Of a DNA stretch of 64,000 nt, positions 36,935 through 48,412 are shown piece after piece; position 1 is the stretch's first letter; every line of letters begins with the position of its first letter. Under the pieces are notes generated by a model. It saw only the letters and a program-made list of their open reading frames with translations, searched no databases and was not told where the DNA came from. A program made the position numbers and the translations under genes. The stretch covers positions 62,001 to 126,000 of the forward strand of contig NZ_LPWA01000164.1 of NCBI RefSeq assembly GCF_001510895.1, given 5' to 3'. The DNA comes from Mesorhizobium loti (GTDB lineage Bacteria > Pseudomonadota > Alphaproteobacteria > Rhizobiales > Rhizobiaceae).

Positions 36935-37408
36935 TCACTGCGACTTCGCCTTGACGGCGGCGAACACGTCATCGGTCTGCTTCTTGAAGGTGGCGAGGTC
37001 GACCTGGCTGCCGTTGAGCATCGTCGACCAGTGACGCACGATCGCCGCCATCGCCACCGCCTCCTTGATCTCCTCGTCGCTCGCGCCGTTGAGCTTGGCG
37101 GCCTCGGTGTGGAAATAGATGCAGTACTGGCAGGGGATCTGCGCGGCGACCGCAAGGCCCAATAGCTCCTTGGTCTTGCCGTCGAGCGCGGTCTTGGGAT
37201 TGAGCTGTACGCCCTTGATCTCGGCCCAGGCGCCGGCAACGGCGACGTCCGGCAATGTCTTGAACATGTCGGGCACCGAGCCCAGCGTGGCCTGGATGTC
37301 CTTGTAGGCGGCGGTTGCCGAAGCGTCCTCGGCCTGCGCCGGGGTGATGGCCAGCAATGCGCCCGCAGCCAATGCGACCAGTCCGATCTTGCCTTTCAGT
37401 GTCAGCAT
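36935..37408 (-). CDS. Exported carboxymuconolactone decarboxylase/AhpD-like protein
   Basis: A 157-residue protein with a Sec signal peptide (IGLVALAAGALLAITPAQA) and one CMD/AhpD domain. The redox motif is IPCQYCIYFHTEAA, with the CxxC and His of AhpD-type thiol peroxidase partners, and KTKELLGLAVAAQ precedes it. Export of an AhpD-like protein is unusual; it suggests periplasmic thiol or peroxide chemistry. First gene of the 37408-36136 operon, 78 bases ahead of the NTF2-like gene, with GGAGGATGAA before ATG. The hydrolase-LuxR regulator gene lies just upstream on the same strand. Confidence 0.85.
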   Translation of the reverse strand: MLTLKGKIGLVALAAGALLAITPAQAEDASATAAYKDIQATLGSVPDMFKTLPDVAVAGAWAEIKGVQLNPKTALDGKTKELLGLAVAAQIPCQYCIYFHTEAAKLNGASDEEIKEAVAMAAIVRHWSTMLNGSQVDLATFKKQTDDVFAAVKAKSQ

Positions 37409-37516
37409 TTCATCCTCCATTCGCAGTGCCCTCATGGCGACATCGCCCGGCCTGCATGGGAAGAATTCGTAACCCTCAAGGCGCCTTCGCCGCTTCGCTC
37501 GAAAGCGCCATGGCTC

Positions 37517-39069
37517 TCATGGCCCGTCCGGGCCAGGATGCCTGGCCGAGAACGCCGCAGCCGCCGCCCGCGACGGCAGGTCGAGCTTGAGCAATATGTT
37601 GGCGACGTGCCGCTTGACGGTATGCTCGCTGAGCTTCAGTTCGGCGGCGATCGCCGCATTGCTCTTGCCGTCGGCAATCAGGCTCACCACCTCGCTTTCC
37701 CGCGTCGTCAAGGCCGCCGGTTCCAGGGGCTTGGATTTTGGTCGGCATGCCGGCTCCAGATGCTGTTCCGACGTCGCCTGGACCACTGGCAGCGGCTCAC
37801 CCAGCTCGTCGAGGCTGACGCGGCCGGCATCGGCGAAACGCAGGCCCGAGCCTATCGCGAGTTCGGCGACCAGCCGCGAAGCGAGGATGTCGCCGCGCCC
37901 GGCGCGGGTGGCGAGTTGCATCGTCACCCGCGCCGTCAGGCCGGCCGGCGCGCCGCGCATCTCGATCTCGCCGACATGCACCCCTTGAGCGCTCGCCACG
38001 CCGATCTGCTGCGCCGCATCGCGCAGCGCCGCCGCGCAACGTATGGCGCGCGCCGGCCCGTCGAAGCGCGAGATCATAAGCTCTCCATGCGTGCCGGCGA
38101 CGCGCCCGCCATGGCGTCCGACCAGCAGCCGCCACGTTTCCTGGAAGCGCTGGCTCCGCTCGCTCCACATGCGGTCGCCTAGCTTGGCCGTATCATAGAT
38201 GCGCGTCACCAGAAGTGCTGCCAGCACGCGCTCGGTGTCGGCGACCGCTGGCTGGCCGGTAAGGAACTCCTCGATCAGGTCGGCCACCCGGTCGACATCG
38301 CCGGTCCAGACCGGATGGTCGCGCCCGGGTAACTCGACCAGCCGGGCGCGTGGATCTTCCTGGCGAGGAAGCGGCTGGCCTCCGGGTCGACGCGGGCGTC
38401 GTTGCGGCGATGGATGAGCAGCGTCGGTGCGCTGATCGCGGAGAGGATGCCGCGCACGTCGATCCCGGCATTCATGCGCGCAAGCGCAGCCGCGGCGGTC
38501 GGGCTGGCCGACAGCCGCTCGAACCGTCCCCACCACTGTGCGAAATGCGTGTCGTCCACCCGGCCCGGCGCGAAATTGGGCAAGGTCGCGCCGGTGCCCC
38601 ATGATGTCTCCGCCGTTTCTATGAAGGCTTCCAGGCGTTCCGGCGGCATCACCCATTTGTGGAAATGCGCATAGCCGCCGTAGAGGACGAGCGCCCTTGT
38701 CCGCTCAGGATAGGTGGCGGCGAACAGCATCGCCATCGGCGCGCCTTCCGAGGCGCCGAGGATCGCCGCGCGGCCGCTGCCGGCGGCATCCATCACCGCG
38801 CGCACGTCGTCCATGCGGGTCTCCAGGCTGGGCAGGTCGTGGCTGTCGACGCGGTCGGAAAGCCCGGTGCCGCGCTTGTCGAACAGGATCAGCCGCGAGA
38901 AGGCGGAGAGCCGTTTCAAGAGGCGGCTGTAGCCTTCGTCTTCCCACTGCAGGTCGAGATTGGAGATGAAGCCGGGCACGAAGACGAGATCGAACGAGCC
39001 CTGACCGACCACCTGATAGGCGATCCGCACATCCCCGCTACGGGCGTATCTGGTCTCGATCGGCCTCAC
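37517..39069 (-). pseudogene. Alpha/beta-hydrolase plus LuxR-HTH fusion regulator, one frameshift
   Basis: When repaired, about 518 residues in three parts. The first (1-265) is an alpha/beta hydrolase: VFVPGFISNLDLQWED, LFDKRGTGLSDR, nucleophile elbow ILGASEGAPMAML and LLIHRRNDARVDPEAS. The second (about 290-440) resembles a class III nucleotide cyclase fold (VGRHGGRVAGTHGELMISRFDGPARAIRCA) but lacks the metal-binding aspartates, so it should be inactive. The third is a C-terminal LuxR helix-turn-helix (LTTRESEVVSLIADGKSNAAIAAEL and SEHTVKRHV). The break is near 38350, where a missing G returns IHGARLVELPGRDHPVW. I prefer GTG 39069 (GGACGGGG upstream) over ATG 39111. It may sense a small molecule and control the operon just downstream. 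Confidence 0.8.
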
Positions 39070-39194
39070 GCAACTGCCCCGTCCGGCCAGACGATTTCCT
39101 GCGCCGACCATAGCAGAGGCGGACCGATTTGCGGCAGTCAAACTTTAGAGAGCGGGAATATAAGACCTTCGGCGCCGAAGGCGCGCGTCGGCTC

Positions 39195-39509
39195 CTATTT
39201 GTGCGGAACGGCGCCTTCGGCCTCGGCGGGCCTGACGTAGCCGAGGCTCTTGTCGGCCTGTTCGGGCGTCTGCGGCCGCTTGATCCTGGCCGAAGCGGCG
39301 ATCACGAGCTCGTCGAAATCCTCCGCGTCGCCGTCCAGCAACTCGAAGAACTGCCGCCGCATGCGCGGTTCCCAGAACTTGTTGATGTGCTCGGCAACGC
39401 CGGTAATGCCTTCCTCGCGCGGCTTCGAATGGAAGAAGGTGGCGATCTGGTTGGCCATGCGCACAAGCTTTTCCCTGGTGCTGGCGATGTGGTCTTCGTC
39501 ATGCGACAT
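39195..39509 (-). CDS. fdsD: NAD-dependent formate dehydrogenase delta subunit
   Basis: A 104-residue FdsD: SHDEDHIASTREKLVRMANQ, then IATFFHSKPREEG, AEHINKFWEPRMRRQFFELL and FDELVIAASARIKRPQ. FdsD is a small accessory subunit of soluble molybdenum formate dehydrogenases. ATG 39509 starts 11 bases inside the end of fdhD, so translation is coupled. It is the last gene of the fds operon. Confidence 0.92.
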   Translation of the reverse strand: MSHDEDHIASTREKLVRMANQIATFFHSKPREEGITGVAEHINKFWEPRMRRQFFELLDGDAEDFDELVIAASARIKRPQTPEQADKSLGYVRPAEAEGAVPHK

Positions 39510-40329
39510 GCTTGGCAACTCCGCAAGCCACCCGGTCCGGGTGGGTGAAAATATCGAAATCGTCGCCGCGCACCAGCGCCACCAGCGTCATGCCGGCGGC
39601 CTCCGCCGTGCGGATGGCGAGAGCGGTCGGCGCCGAAACCGCCATGATGATCGCGGCGCCGATAGCGGCTGTCTTCTGCACCATTTCCACAGATACGCGC
39701 GAGGTTACGACGACGGCGCCGCTCGCACCGTCGATGCCGGCTTTCGCCAGCGCGCCGGCGAGCTTGTCGAGCGCATTGTGGCGGCCGACATCCTCGCGCG
39801 CCATCACGATGCCCTTGCCGGGCACGTAGAAGCCCGCGGCATGCACCGCGCCGGTTTCCGTATGCAGAGGCTGCAGCTTCGACAGCAGCCTGACCGAACG
39901 GGTGACGTCCTCGGCGTCGAGCGTAAGCTTCGACGAACCGACCGCGTCGACCGAGCGCATCGCTTCCTCGATGGATTCGATGCCGCAGAGGCCGCAGCCG
40001 ACCGGCCCGGCAAGCCGGCGCCGTCGCGCCTCAAAGCGCGTGTTGGCCTGGTCCTTCAGCCTGATCTGGATGTCGATGCCGGCGCCGAGATCCTCGACTT
40101 CGATAGCATCGATTTCGTCAGGAGAGGAAACGATGCCTTCGGTCAGCGAGAAGCCCAGCGCGAAATCCTCGAAGTCGGCGGGGCTCGCCATCATCACCGC
40201 ATGGGTGGTGCCGGCATAGGAGAACGCCACCGGCGTCTCCTCCGGCACCATCCGGTTCGCGGCCGCGGTGCCGCTGGCGCGACGCGCCAGCCGCGAGATT
40301 TGGGTGGTGGCTTTGCGGCGCGCGGCCAA
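39499..40329 (-). CDS. fdhD: Formate dehydrogenase sulfurtransferase FdhD
   Basis: A 276-residue protein that moves sulfur from IscS to the molybdenum cofactor of formate dehydrogenase. The essential CxxC is in VGCGLCGIESI, and ALGFSLTEGIV, GFYVPGKGIVMAREDVGRHN and VSVEMVQKTAAIGAAI are family landmarks. It follows fdsA after two bases and overlaps fdsD by 11, placing it inside the fds operon where it matures the alpha subunit. An in-frame 30-residue basic N-terminus precedes the conserved core. Confidence 0.95.
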   Translation of the reverse strand: MAARRKATTQISRLARRASGTAAANRMVPEETPVAFSYAGTTHAVMMASPADFEDFALGFSLTEGIVSSPDEIDAIEVEDLGAGIDIQIRLKDQANTRFEARRRRLAGPVGCGLCGIESIEEAMRSVDAVGSSKLTLDAEDVTRSVRLLSKLQPLHTETGAVHAAGFYVPGKGIVMAREDVGRHNALDKLAGALAKAGIDGASGAVVVTSRVSVEMVQKTAAIGAAIIMAVSAPTALAIRTAEAAGMTLVALVRGDDFDIFTHPDRVACGVAKHVA

Positions 40330-40331
40330 GA

Positions 40332-43244
40332 CTACTCCGCCGCTTCCAGCGGGGCGATGCGGCGGCTCTGCTTGGCCTGCTCGTTATAGCCCTTCTGCCA
40401 ATCGGTCGGGCCGTTGGACGGCGCCACCTGCACCGCGGTGACCTTGTACTCCGGACAGTTGGTCGCCCAGTCGGAGAAGTCGGTGGTGATGACGTTAGCC
40501 TGCGTGTCCGGGTGGTGGAACGTCGTGTAGACGACGCCCGGCGAGACGCGGTCGGTGATCAGCGCGCGCAGCGTGGTTTCGCCGGAACGGCTCGCCAGCC
40601 GCACCCAGTCGCCCTCGCGGATGCCGCGGTTCTCGGCATCGTGCGGATGGATCTCCAGCCGGTCCTCGGCATGCCACATCGAATTCTCGGTGCGCCTGGT
40701 CTGCGCGCCGACATTGTACTGCGAAAGAATACGGCCGGTGGTGAGCAGCAGCGGGTAACGCGGCCCGGTGCGTTCGTCCGTCGCCACATATTCGGTGCGG
40801 ATGAACTTGCCCTTGCCGCGCACGAAGCCGTCGACATGCATGATCGGCGTGCCGAGCGGCGCTTTCTCGTTGCACGGCCACTGCACCGATCCGACACGGT
40901 CGAGCAGCTCGAACGACACATTGGCGAAGCTCGGCGTCGTCTTGGCGATCTCGTCCATGATTTCGGACGGATGCGTGTAATTCCAATCGAGTCCGATAGC
41001 GCGGGCAAGCTCCTGCGTCGCCTCCCAATCGGCATAGCGTGCCTTGGGCTCGATCACCTTGCGCACCATGTTGATGCGGCGCTCGGCATTGGTGAAGGTG
41101 CCGTCCTTCTCGAGGAAGGTCGAGCCCGGCAGGAAGACATGCGCGTAGTTGGCCGTCTCGTTGAGGAAGAGGTCGTGCACGACGACGCATTCCATCGCGG
41201 CCAGCCCTGCGGCGACATGCTTGGTGTCGGGGTCGGACTGCAGGATGTCTTCGCCCTGGATGTAGATGCCCTTGAACGAGCCGTCGACGGCGGCATCCAG
41301 CATGTTGGGGATGCGCAGGCCCGGCTCTTCGTCCAGCTTCACGCCCCACAGGCTTTCATAGATGTCGCGCACGGCTTCGCCCGAGATATGGCGATAGCCG
41401 GGCAGCTCATGCGGGAAGGAACCCATGTCGCAGGAGCCCTGCACATTGTTCTGGCCGCGCAGCGGGTTCACGCCGACGCCCGGACGGCCGATATTGCCGG
41501 TGGCCATGGCGAGATTGGCGATCGCCATCACCGTGGTCGAGCCCTGGCTGTGCTCGGTGACGCCGAGACCGTAATAGATCGCGCCATTGCCGCCCTTGGC
41601 GTAGAGGCGCGCGGCGCCACGGATCAATTCGGGGTCCACGCCGGACAGCTTACCGACGGTCTCGGGGCTGTTTTCCGGCAGGGCGACGAAGGACGCCCAG
41701 TCCTGGAACTCTGCCCAGTCGCAGCGCTCGCGGATGAAGGCTTCGTCGAACAGGCCCTCGGTGACGATGACATGCGCCAGCGCCGTCAGCACCGCCACGT
41801 TGGTGCCTGGCTTCAAGGGCAGGTGATAGTCGGCTTCGACATGCGCTGACTTCACCATCTCGGTGCGGCGCGGATCGAGCACGATCAACTTGGCGCCCTG
41901 GCGCAGCCGCTTCTTCAACCGCGAGGCGAACACCGGATGCGCCGAAGCTGGATTGGCGCCGATGATGACGGCGACGTCGGTGAATTCGACCGAGTCGAAA
42001 TCCTGCGTGCCGGCCGAGGTGCCGTAGGTCTGGCCGAGGCCGTAGCCGGTCGGCGAATGGCAGACGCGCGCGCAGGTGTCGACGTTGTTGTTGCGGAAGC
42101 CCTGCCGCACCAACTTCTGGACGAGATAGGTCTCTTCGTTGGTGCAGCGCGAGGAGGTGATGCCGCCTATGGCGCTGCGTCCATACTGGTACTGGAGGCG
42201 CCGGAATTCCTTCGCGGTATGGGCGATTGCCTCTTCCCAGCTCACTTCGCGCCAGGGGTCGGTGATCTTCTCGCGGATCATCGGCGACAGGATGCGGTCC
42301 TTGTGGGTGGCATAGCCATAGGCGAAGCGGCCCTTCACGCAGGAATGGCCGTGGTTCGCCTTGCCGTCCTTGTAAGGCATCATGCGGATGACCTCGTCAC
42401 CCTTGACTTCCGCCTTGAACGAACAGCCGACGCCGCAATAGGCGCAGGTGGTGACGGCCGAGCGCTCCGGCATGCCCTTTTCGAGCACCGTCTTCTCGCG
42501 CAGCGCGTCGGTCGGGCAGGCCTGCACGCAGGCGCCGCAGGACACGCATTCGGACGCGATGAAGTCCTCATGCATGCCGGCGACCATGCGCGACTCGAAG
42601 CCGCGGCCCTCGATGGTCAGCGCGAAGGTGCCCTGCACCTCCTCGCAGGCGCGCACGCAACGCGAGCAGACGATGCACTGCGCCGGATCATAAGTGAAAT
42701 AGGGGTTGGACTCGTCGCGGGCGATGTAGTCGACCGCCAGCGAGCCATGGCCGGGCGCGACGCCGTTCTCGTCCTTGACGTGGTTGCGGCCTTCGACGCC
42801 GTAGCGGTTTTCGGTCAGGCCGACCGACTTCGCCACCGCGTCGAACTCGCTGGCGCCGGTGCCGGCCTTCTCGCTCCATCCGGTCGGGTGGTCGGAGACA
42901 TAGAGCTCCATGACGCCGCGGCGGATGGCGTCGAGCCGTTCGGACTGCGTGCGCACCACCATGCCTTCGCCGACCGGCGTCGTGCAGGAGGCGGGCGTGC
43001 CGCCGCGGCCTTCGATCTCGACCAGGCAGACGCGGCAGGAGCCGAAGGAGTCCAGCATGTCGGTGGCGCAGAGTTTCGGGATCTCAACCCCGCCTTCCAT
43101 CGCCGCGCGCATGATCGACGTGCCTTCCGGCACGGTGATGCTTTGCCCGTCGACCGTCAGCGTGACCTGCTTCGTCGCTTTCGACTCGGGCGTGCCGTAG
43201 TCGATCTCTTCGATAAGTGTCGGGAAGTCGGCTTTGATGTTCAT
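40332..43244 (-). CDS. fdsA: NAD-dependent formate dehydrogenase, molybdenum alpha subunit
   Basis: A 970-residue catalytic subunit oxidising formate to CO2. Order: N-terminal 2Fe-2S domain (FGSCRVCLVEIEG), ferredoxin-like clusters (CIVCSRCVRACEE and CVSCGACVQACP), a 4Fe-4S cluster at CAYCGVGC, and the bis-MGD domain with the Mo-ligand cysteine in DTCARVCHSPTGYG near residue 385, then GANPASAHPV and NPLRGQNNVQGSCD. It ends in a molydopterin dinucleotide-binding domain. ATG 43244, with GGAG eight bases upstream, is better than the longer in-frame start at 43295. Spacing of ten bases from fdsB marks one operon. The cysteine, not selenocysteine, form is used. Confidence 0.96.
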   Translation of the reverse strand: MNIKADFPTLIEEIDYGTPESKATKQVTLTVDGQSITVPEGTSIMRAAMEGGVEIPKLCATDMLDSFGSCRVCLVEIEGRGGTPASCTTPVGEGMVVRTQSERLDAIRRGVMELYVSDHPTGWSEKAGTGASEFDAVAKSVGLTENRYGVEGRNHVKDENGVAPGHGSLAVDYIARDESNPYFTYDPAQCIVCSRCVRACEEVQGTFALTIEGRGFESRMVAGMHEDFIASECVSCGACVQACPTDALREKTVLEKGMPERSAVTTCAYCGVGCSFKAEVKGDEVIRMMPYKDGKANHGHSCVKGRFAYGYATHKDRILSPMIREKITDPWREVSWEEAIAHTAKEFRRLQYQYGRSAIGGITSSRCTNEETYLVQKLVRQGFRNNNVDTCARVCHSPTGYGLGQTYGTSAGTQDFDSVEFTDVAVIIGANPASAHPVFASRLKKRLRQGAKLIVLDPRRTEMVKSAHVEADYHLPLKPGTNVAVLTALAHVIVTEGLFDEAFIRERCDWAEFQDWASFVALPENSPETVGKLSGVDPELIRGAARLYAKGGNGAIYYGLGVTEHSQGSTTVMAIANLAMATGNIGRPGVGVNPLRGQNNVQGSCDMGSFPHELPGYRHISGEAVRDIYESLWGVKLDEEPGLRIPNMLDAAVDGSFKGIYIQGEDILQSDPDTKHVAAGLAAMECVVVHDLFLNETANYAHVFLPGSTFLEKDGTFTNAERRINMVRKVIEPKARYADWEATQELARAIGLDWNYTHPSEIMDEIAKTTPSFANVSFELLDRVGSVQWPCNEKAPLGTPIMHVDGFVRGKGKFIRTEYVATDERTGPRYPLLLTTGRILSQYNVGAQTRRTENSMWHAEDRLEIHPHDAENRGIREGDWVRLASRSGETTLRALITDRVSPGVVYTTFHHPDTQANVITTDFSDWATNCPEYKVTAVQVAPSNGPTDWQKGYNEQAKQSRRIAPLEAAE

Positions 43245-43254
43245 CTGCCAGCTC

Positions 43255-44807
<1,553 letters not shown>

Positions 44808-44811
<4 letters not shown>

Positions 44812-45287
44812 GAACGCACCTCCGCGACGATCTCTTCGACCTTCTCGTCGTCGAGCCGGCCGATCACTTCGCCGTCCAGCATCGCCGACGGCGAGCAGGC
44901 GCAAAGCCCGAGGCAGTAGACCGGCTCCAATGTAACCGATCCGTCACGGGTGGTCTCGTGGAAATCGATGCCGAGCAGTTGCTTGACCTTGGCGGTGACA
45001 GCATCCGAGCCCATCGACTGGCAGGCTTCCGCCTGGCACAGCTTCAGCACGTGCCGGCCGGCGGGCTGGGCGCGGAAATCATGATAGAAGGTGACGACGC
45101 CGTGAACTTCGGCCCTGGAAAGGTTCAGCCCGTCGGCGATGACCGGCAGTGCGGCCTGCGGCACGTGGCCGAATTCTTCCTGGATGCCGTGGAGGATCGG
45201 CAGCAACGGACCTTCGAGGTCCTTCAACTCCTCGATGATCGCCGCAATGCGCGACGCGATCTCGGTACTTGCAGGCTGCACCGTCAT
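44808..45287 (-). CDS. fdsG: NAD-dependent formate dehydrogenase gamma subunit (NuoE-like)
   Basis: A 159-residue 2Fe-2S protein with the NuoE cluster motif: CQAEACQSMG and VYCLGLCACSPSAM supply the four ligands. GPLLPILHGIQEEFGHVP and VHGVVTFYHDFRAQP are also NuoE hallmarks. It is the first gene of fdsGBA-fdhD-fdsD. GGGAGGGCG precedes ATG 45287. A palindromic LysR-type site lies about 150 bases upstream, ahead of the intact promoter region and downstream of a LysR gene. Confidence 0.95.
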
Positions 45288-45318
45288 GCAGCGCCCTCCC
45301 TGGTCATCATGGCGACCC

Positions 45319-45366
45319 AATGTATGTCACCCCAAGATATAGAGCGGTTTCGGGGCAACGACATGC
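45319..45366. repeat. Diverged palindromic repeat upstream of fdsG
   Basis: Outer arms ATGTATGTC and GACATGCAC with inner CCCCAAG/CGGGGC match the general form of the 2505-2549 repeat, with a GAGCGGTTTCGG centre. It is placed in the fds leader, about 30 bases upstream of the ATG, where folding could affect translation or transcription. Confidence 0.5.
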
Positions 45367-45438
45367 ACAGGGCGCAATATCGCTAAGTCCTTACGAAATC
45401 GGAGGAAACCCCCGAAATCAATAAAGCTGTTCCGTCGC

Positions 45439-45459
45439 TTGATAGAAATTTTCTATCAA
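45439..45459. promoter_or_regulatory. LysR-type operator, ATAG-N7-CTAT palindrome
   Basis: A perfect 21-base palindrome with TTGATAGAAA and TTTCTATCAA around a central T. It contains ATAG-N7-CTAT, the T-N11-A pattern of LysR-type binding sites. It lies 152 bases upstream of fdsG and 25 bases past the stop of the LysR gene that reads toward it. This is the natural candidate for control of the fds operon. Confidence 0.7.
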
Positions 45460-45484
45460 CCACGCTCAGCCTGCATTCTCTAGC

Positions 45485-46382
45485 CTAGCGGTGGGCGCGG
45501 AAATCGTCTGCCAGCGCCATTGCCTCGTCCAGCAGCGCCTGCACCAGCGGCGTGTGCGGCTCGCGGGGTGCCGCCACCAGCCCGACGGTGTGGCTGGCGT
45601 CGGGCTCGACGATCGGGATGGCCCGGATCGGTTCCGAAAAGCCGAATGTTTCCGCAAGGTTGAGTGGCATGATCGATGACCATTTGCCGGTCCGGATATG
45701 CGAGAACAGCACGATCATCGAGTTGGATTCCAGCGTCGGCCGCACCTGCACGCCGGCTTCCGCCAGATGCTGGTCGATGATGCGCCGGTTCTGCATGTCC
45801 GGCGTCAGCAGGCAAAGCGGCAAGTGGCTGATCTCGGCCCACGTCACTTTGTCGCGGTCGGAATAGGGGTTCCCGACCGCCGTGATCAGCTGGTAGCGCT
45901 CGTCATAAAGCGGCACGCTCGTCACCCGCCCCAGCGGCTCGTTGTCGAGATAGGTGATGCCGGCGTCGACGTCGAAATTGCCGAGCAGCGACAGCACCTC
46001 GATCGAGGTGCGCGACAGGATAGAGAAGGTGACGCCCGGATGCTTTTCGCGAAACGGCGTCGTCAGCCGGGCCACCATGGCCAAAGCCGTGGGGACCGCG
46101 GCGATGCGGATGCGCCCCGACAGGCCGTGGCGCGCGGCCCGCATCTCTTCGCGCATGGTCCGTGAGTCGCCGACGATGCGGCGCGCCCACGTCAGCACCT
46201 GCCTGCCTTCCGGGGTCAGGCCCTGGAAGCGCGAGCCGCGCAGCACCAGCATGACACCGAGCTGCTCCTCGAGCTGCTTGATGCCGGCCGACAGTGTCGG
46301 TTGCGTGACGCCGCACACCTCGCGCGCGGCCGAAATGCTCTTCCCTGGCGAGCGCGATGAAGAATTCCAGCTTGTCAATCAT
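45485..46382 (-). pseudogene. LysR-family regulator of the fds operon, one frameshift
   Basis: When repaired, a LysR regulator of about 300 residues. The first 20 residues are MIDKLEFFIALAREEHFGRA; the rest of the winged helix (EVCGVTQPTLSAGIKQLEEQ, then LTPEGRQVLTWARRIV) and effector domain (IRIAAVPTALAMVARLTTPF, HIRTGKWSSIMPLNLAETFG) are in the next frame. The break is in a GCGCGC stretch near 46320-46330, where two bases seem lost. Its gene lies directly upstream of fdsGBA-fdhD-fdsD in the same direction, and a LysR-type palindrome sits between, so formate-responsive activation is likely but unproven. Confidence 0.85.
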
Positions 46383-46423
46383 CGCCGCAAGCTATCCAGC
46401 CCGGCAAGGCTGCGCCAGATGGC

Positions 46424-46801
46424 TTATTTGCCCACCAGGTTCAGGATGTTGCCGTCGGGATCCTTGAACCAGGCGACCTTCATGCCGGAGCCGACGTGGA
46501 TGTCGCCCTCGAGCGACAGGCCGGGCATATCGTAGTGCTCGAAGGTGACGCCCTTCGACCGGAGTGACTTCACGATAGGCTCGATCTGGTCGCCGACTGC
46601 CCAGGTTGCGGCCGTCGCCTTGTTGGTGCCGGCGAACTGCGAGTGGTAGACATTGATGACGGTGTCGCCACTTTTGTAGACGACCAGTTCGCCACCCATG
46701 TCGTCCACTTGGCTGAGGCCGAGTGTTTTCTCATAGAAGGCCTTTGCCTTCTCCAGGTCTTTCACCGCGAGATTGGCTGTCGCATTGCTGTTTTCGAGCA
46801 T
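46424..46801 (-). CDS. VOC-superfamily (glyoxalase-like) protein
   Basis: A 125-residue single vicinal oxygen chelate domain. It opens LENSNATANLAVKDLEKAKAFY, continues GGELVVYKSGDTVINVYHSQ and ends VAWFKDPDGNILNLVGK, the standard C-terminal VOC signature with a metal-ligand Glu replaced by Asn in this group. GGAAGGAG precedes ATG 46801. It starts after the fds LysR gene, which reads the same way, with a 40-base gap. A dioxygenase, lyase or binding role cannot be chosen. Confidence 0.88.
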   Translation of the reverse strand: MLENSNATANLAVKDLEKAKAFYEKTLGLSQVDDMGGELVVYKSGDTVINVYHSQFAGTNKATAATWAVGDQIEPIVKSLRSKGVTFEHYDMPGLSLEGDIHVGSGMKVAWFKDPDGNILNLVGK

Positions 46802-46993
46802 AACGGTCTCCTTCCCCGGTTGTCTTGCTGACGTTGATGGCAACGGAAATAGCGCGAGCCACTGATTTGGCCATGACCGCGCTCGAACGCCAATCAGGTT
46901 CGGGACTCGATCGGCAAATCCGACACTATTCGTCGCTTTCCGGAGCACGTCGGGCGAGCCATTGCGCCACGGCTTGGTTCTGCCGGGAAACTG

Positions 46994-47047
46994 CACTATC
47001 TGGAACGCAAAACGCCGAGGCACTATCTGGAACGCAAAACGCCGAGG
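46994..47047 (+). repeat. Perfect 27-bp tandem duplication before mrp
   Basis: Bases 46994-47020 and 47021-47047 are identical, 27 bases each, starting CACTATCTGG and ending GCCGAGG. The second copy places CGAGGAAAG seven bases from the mrp ATG and so supplies its ribosome-binding site; the first copy has CGAGGCAC there instead. No divergence between copies points to a recent event. It lies in a 253-base region with no gene. Confidence 0.9.
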
Positions 47048-47054
47048 AAAGATC

Positions 47055-48239
<1,185 letters not shown>

Positions 48240-48248
48240 CGCGAATAT

Positions 48249-48412
48249 CCCTCCCCCTTGAGGGGAGGGTGGCCCGAAGGGCCGGGTGGGGTCGCCGGTG
48301 ACGCGCGCGACGCTTTTCTTCGAAAAACGCAGCAGTTCCGAAATAGGGCCGAGGCAGCCGAGCGACCCCTCCCGCCGCGCTTCGCGCGGCGCCCTCCCCT
48401 CGAGGGGAGGGC
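48249..48412. repeat. CCCTCCCC/GGGGAGGG repeat hairpins
   Basis: CCCTCCCC with GGGGAGGG (48249-48256 and 48262-48269) and a 22-base palindrome centred on CTCGAG (48391-48412) bracket the region between convergent mrp and the CoxG-like gene. CGCCGCGC/GCGCGGCG forms a third dyad between. This is a different family from CTTCTCCCC. The palindrome touches the CoxG-like stop codon. Confidence 0.65.
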
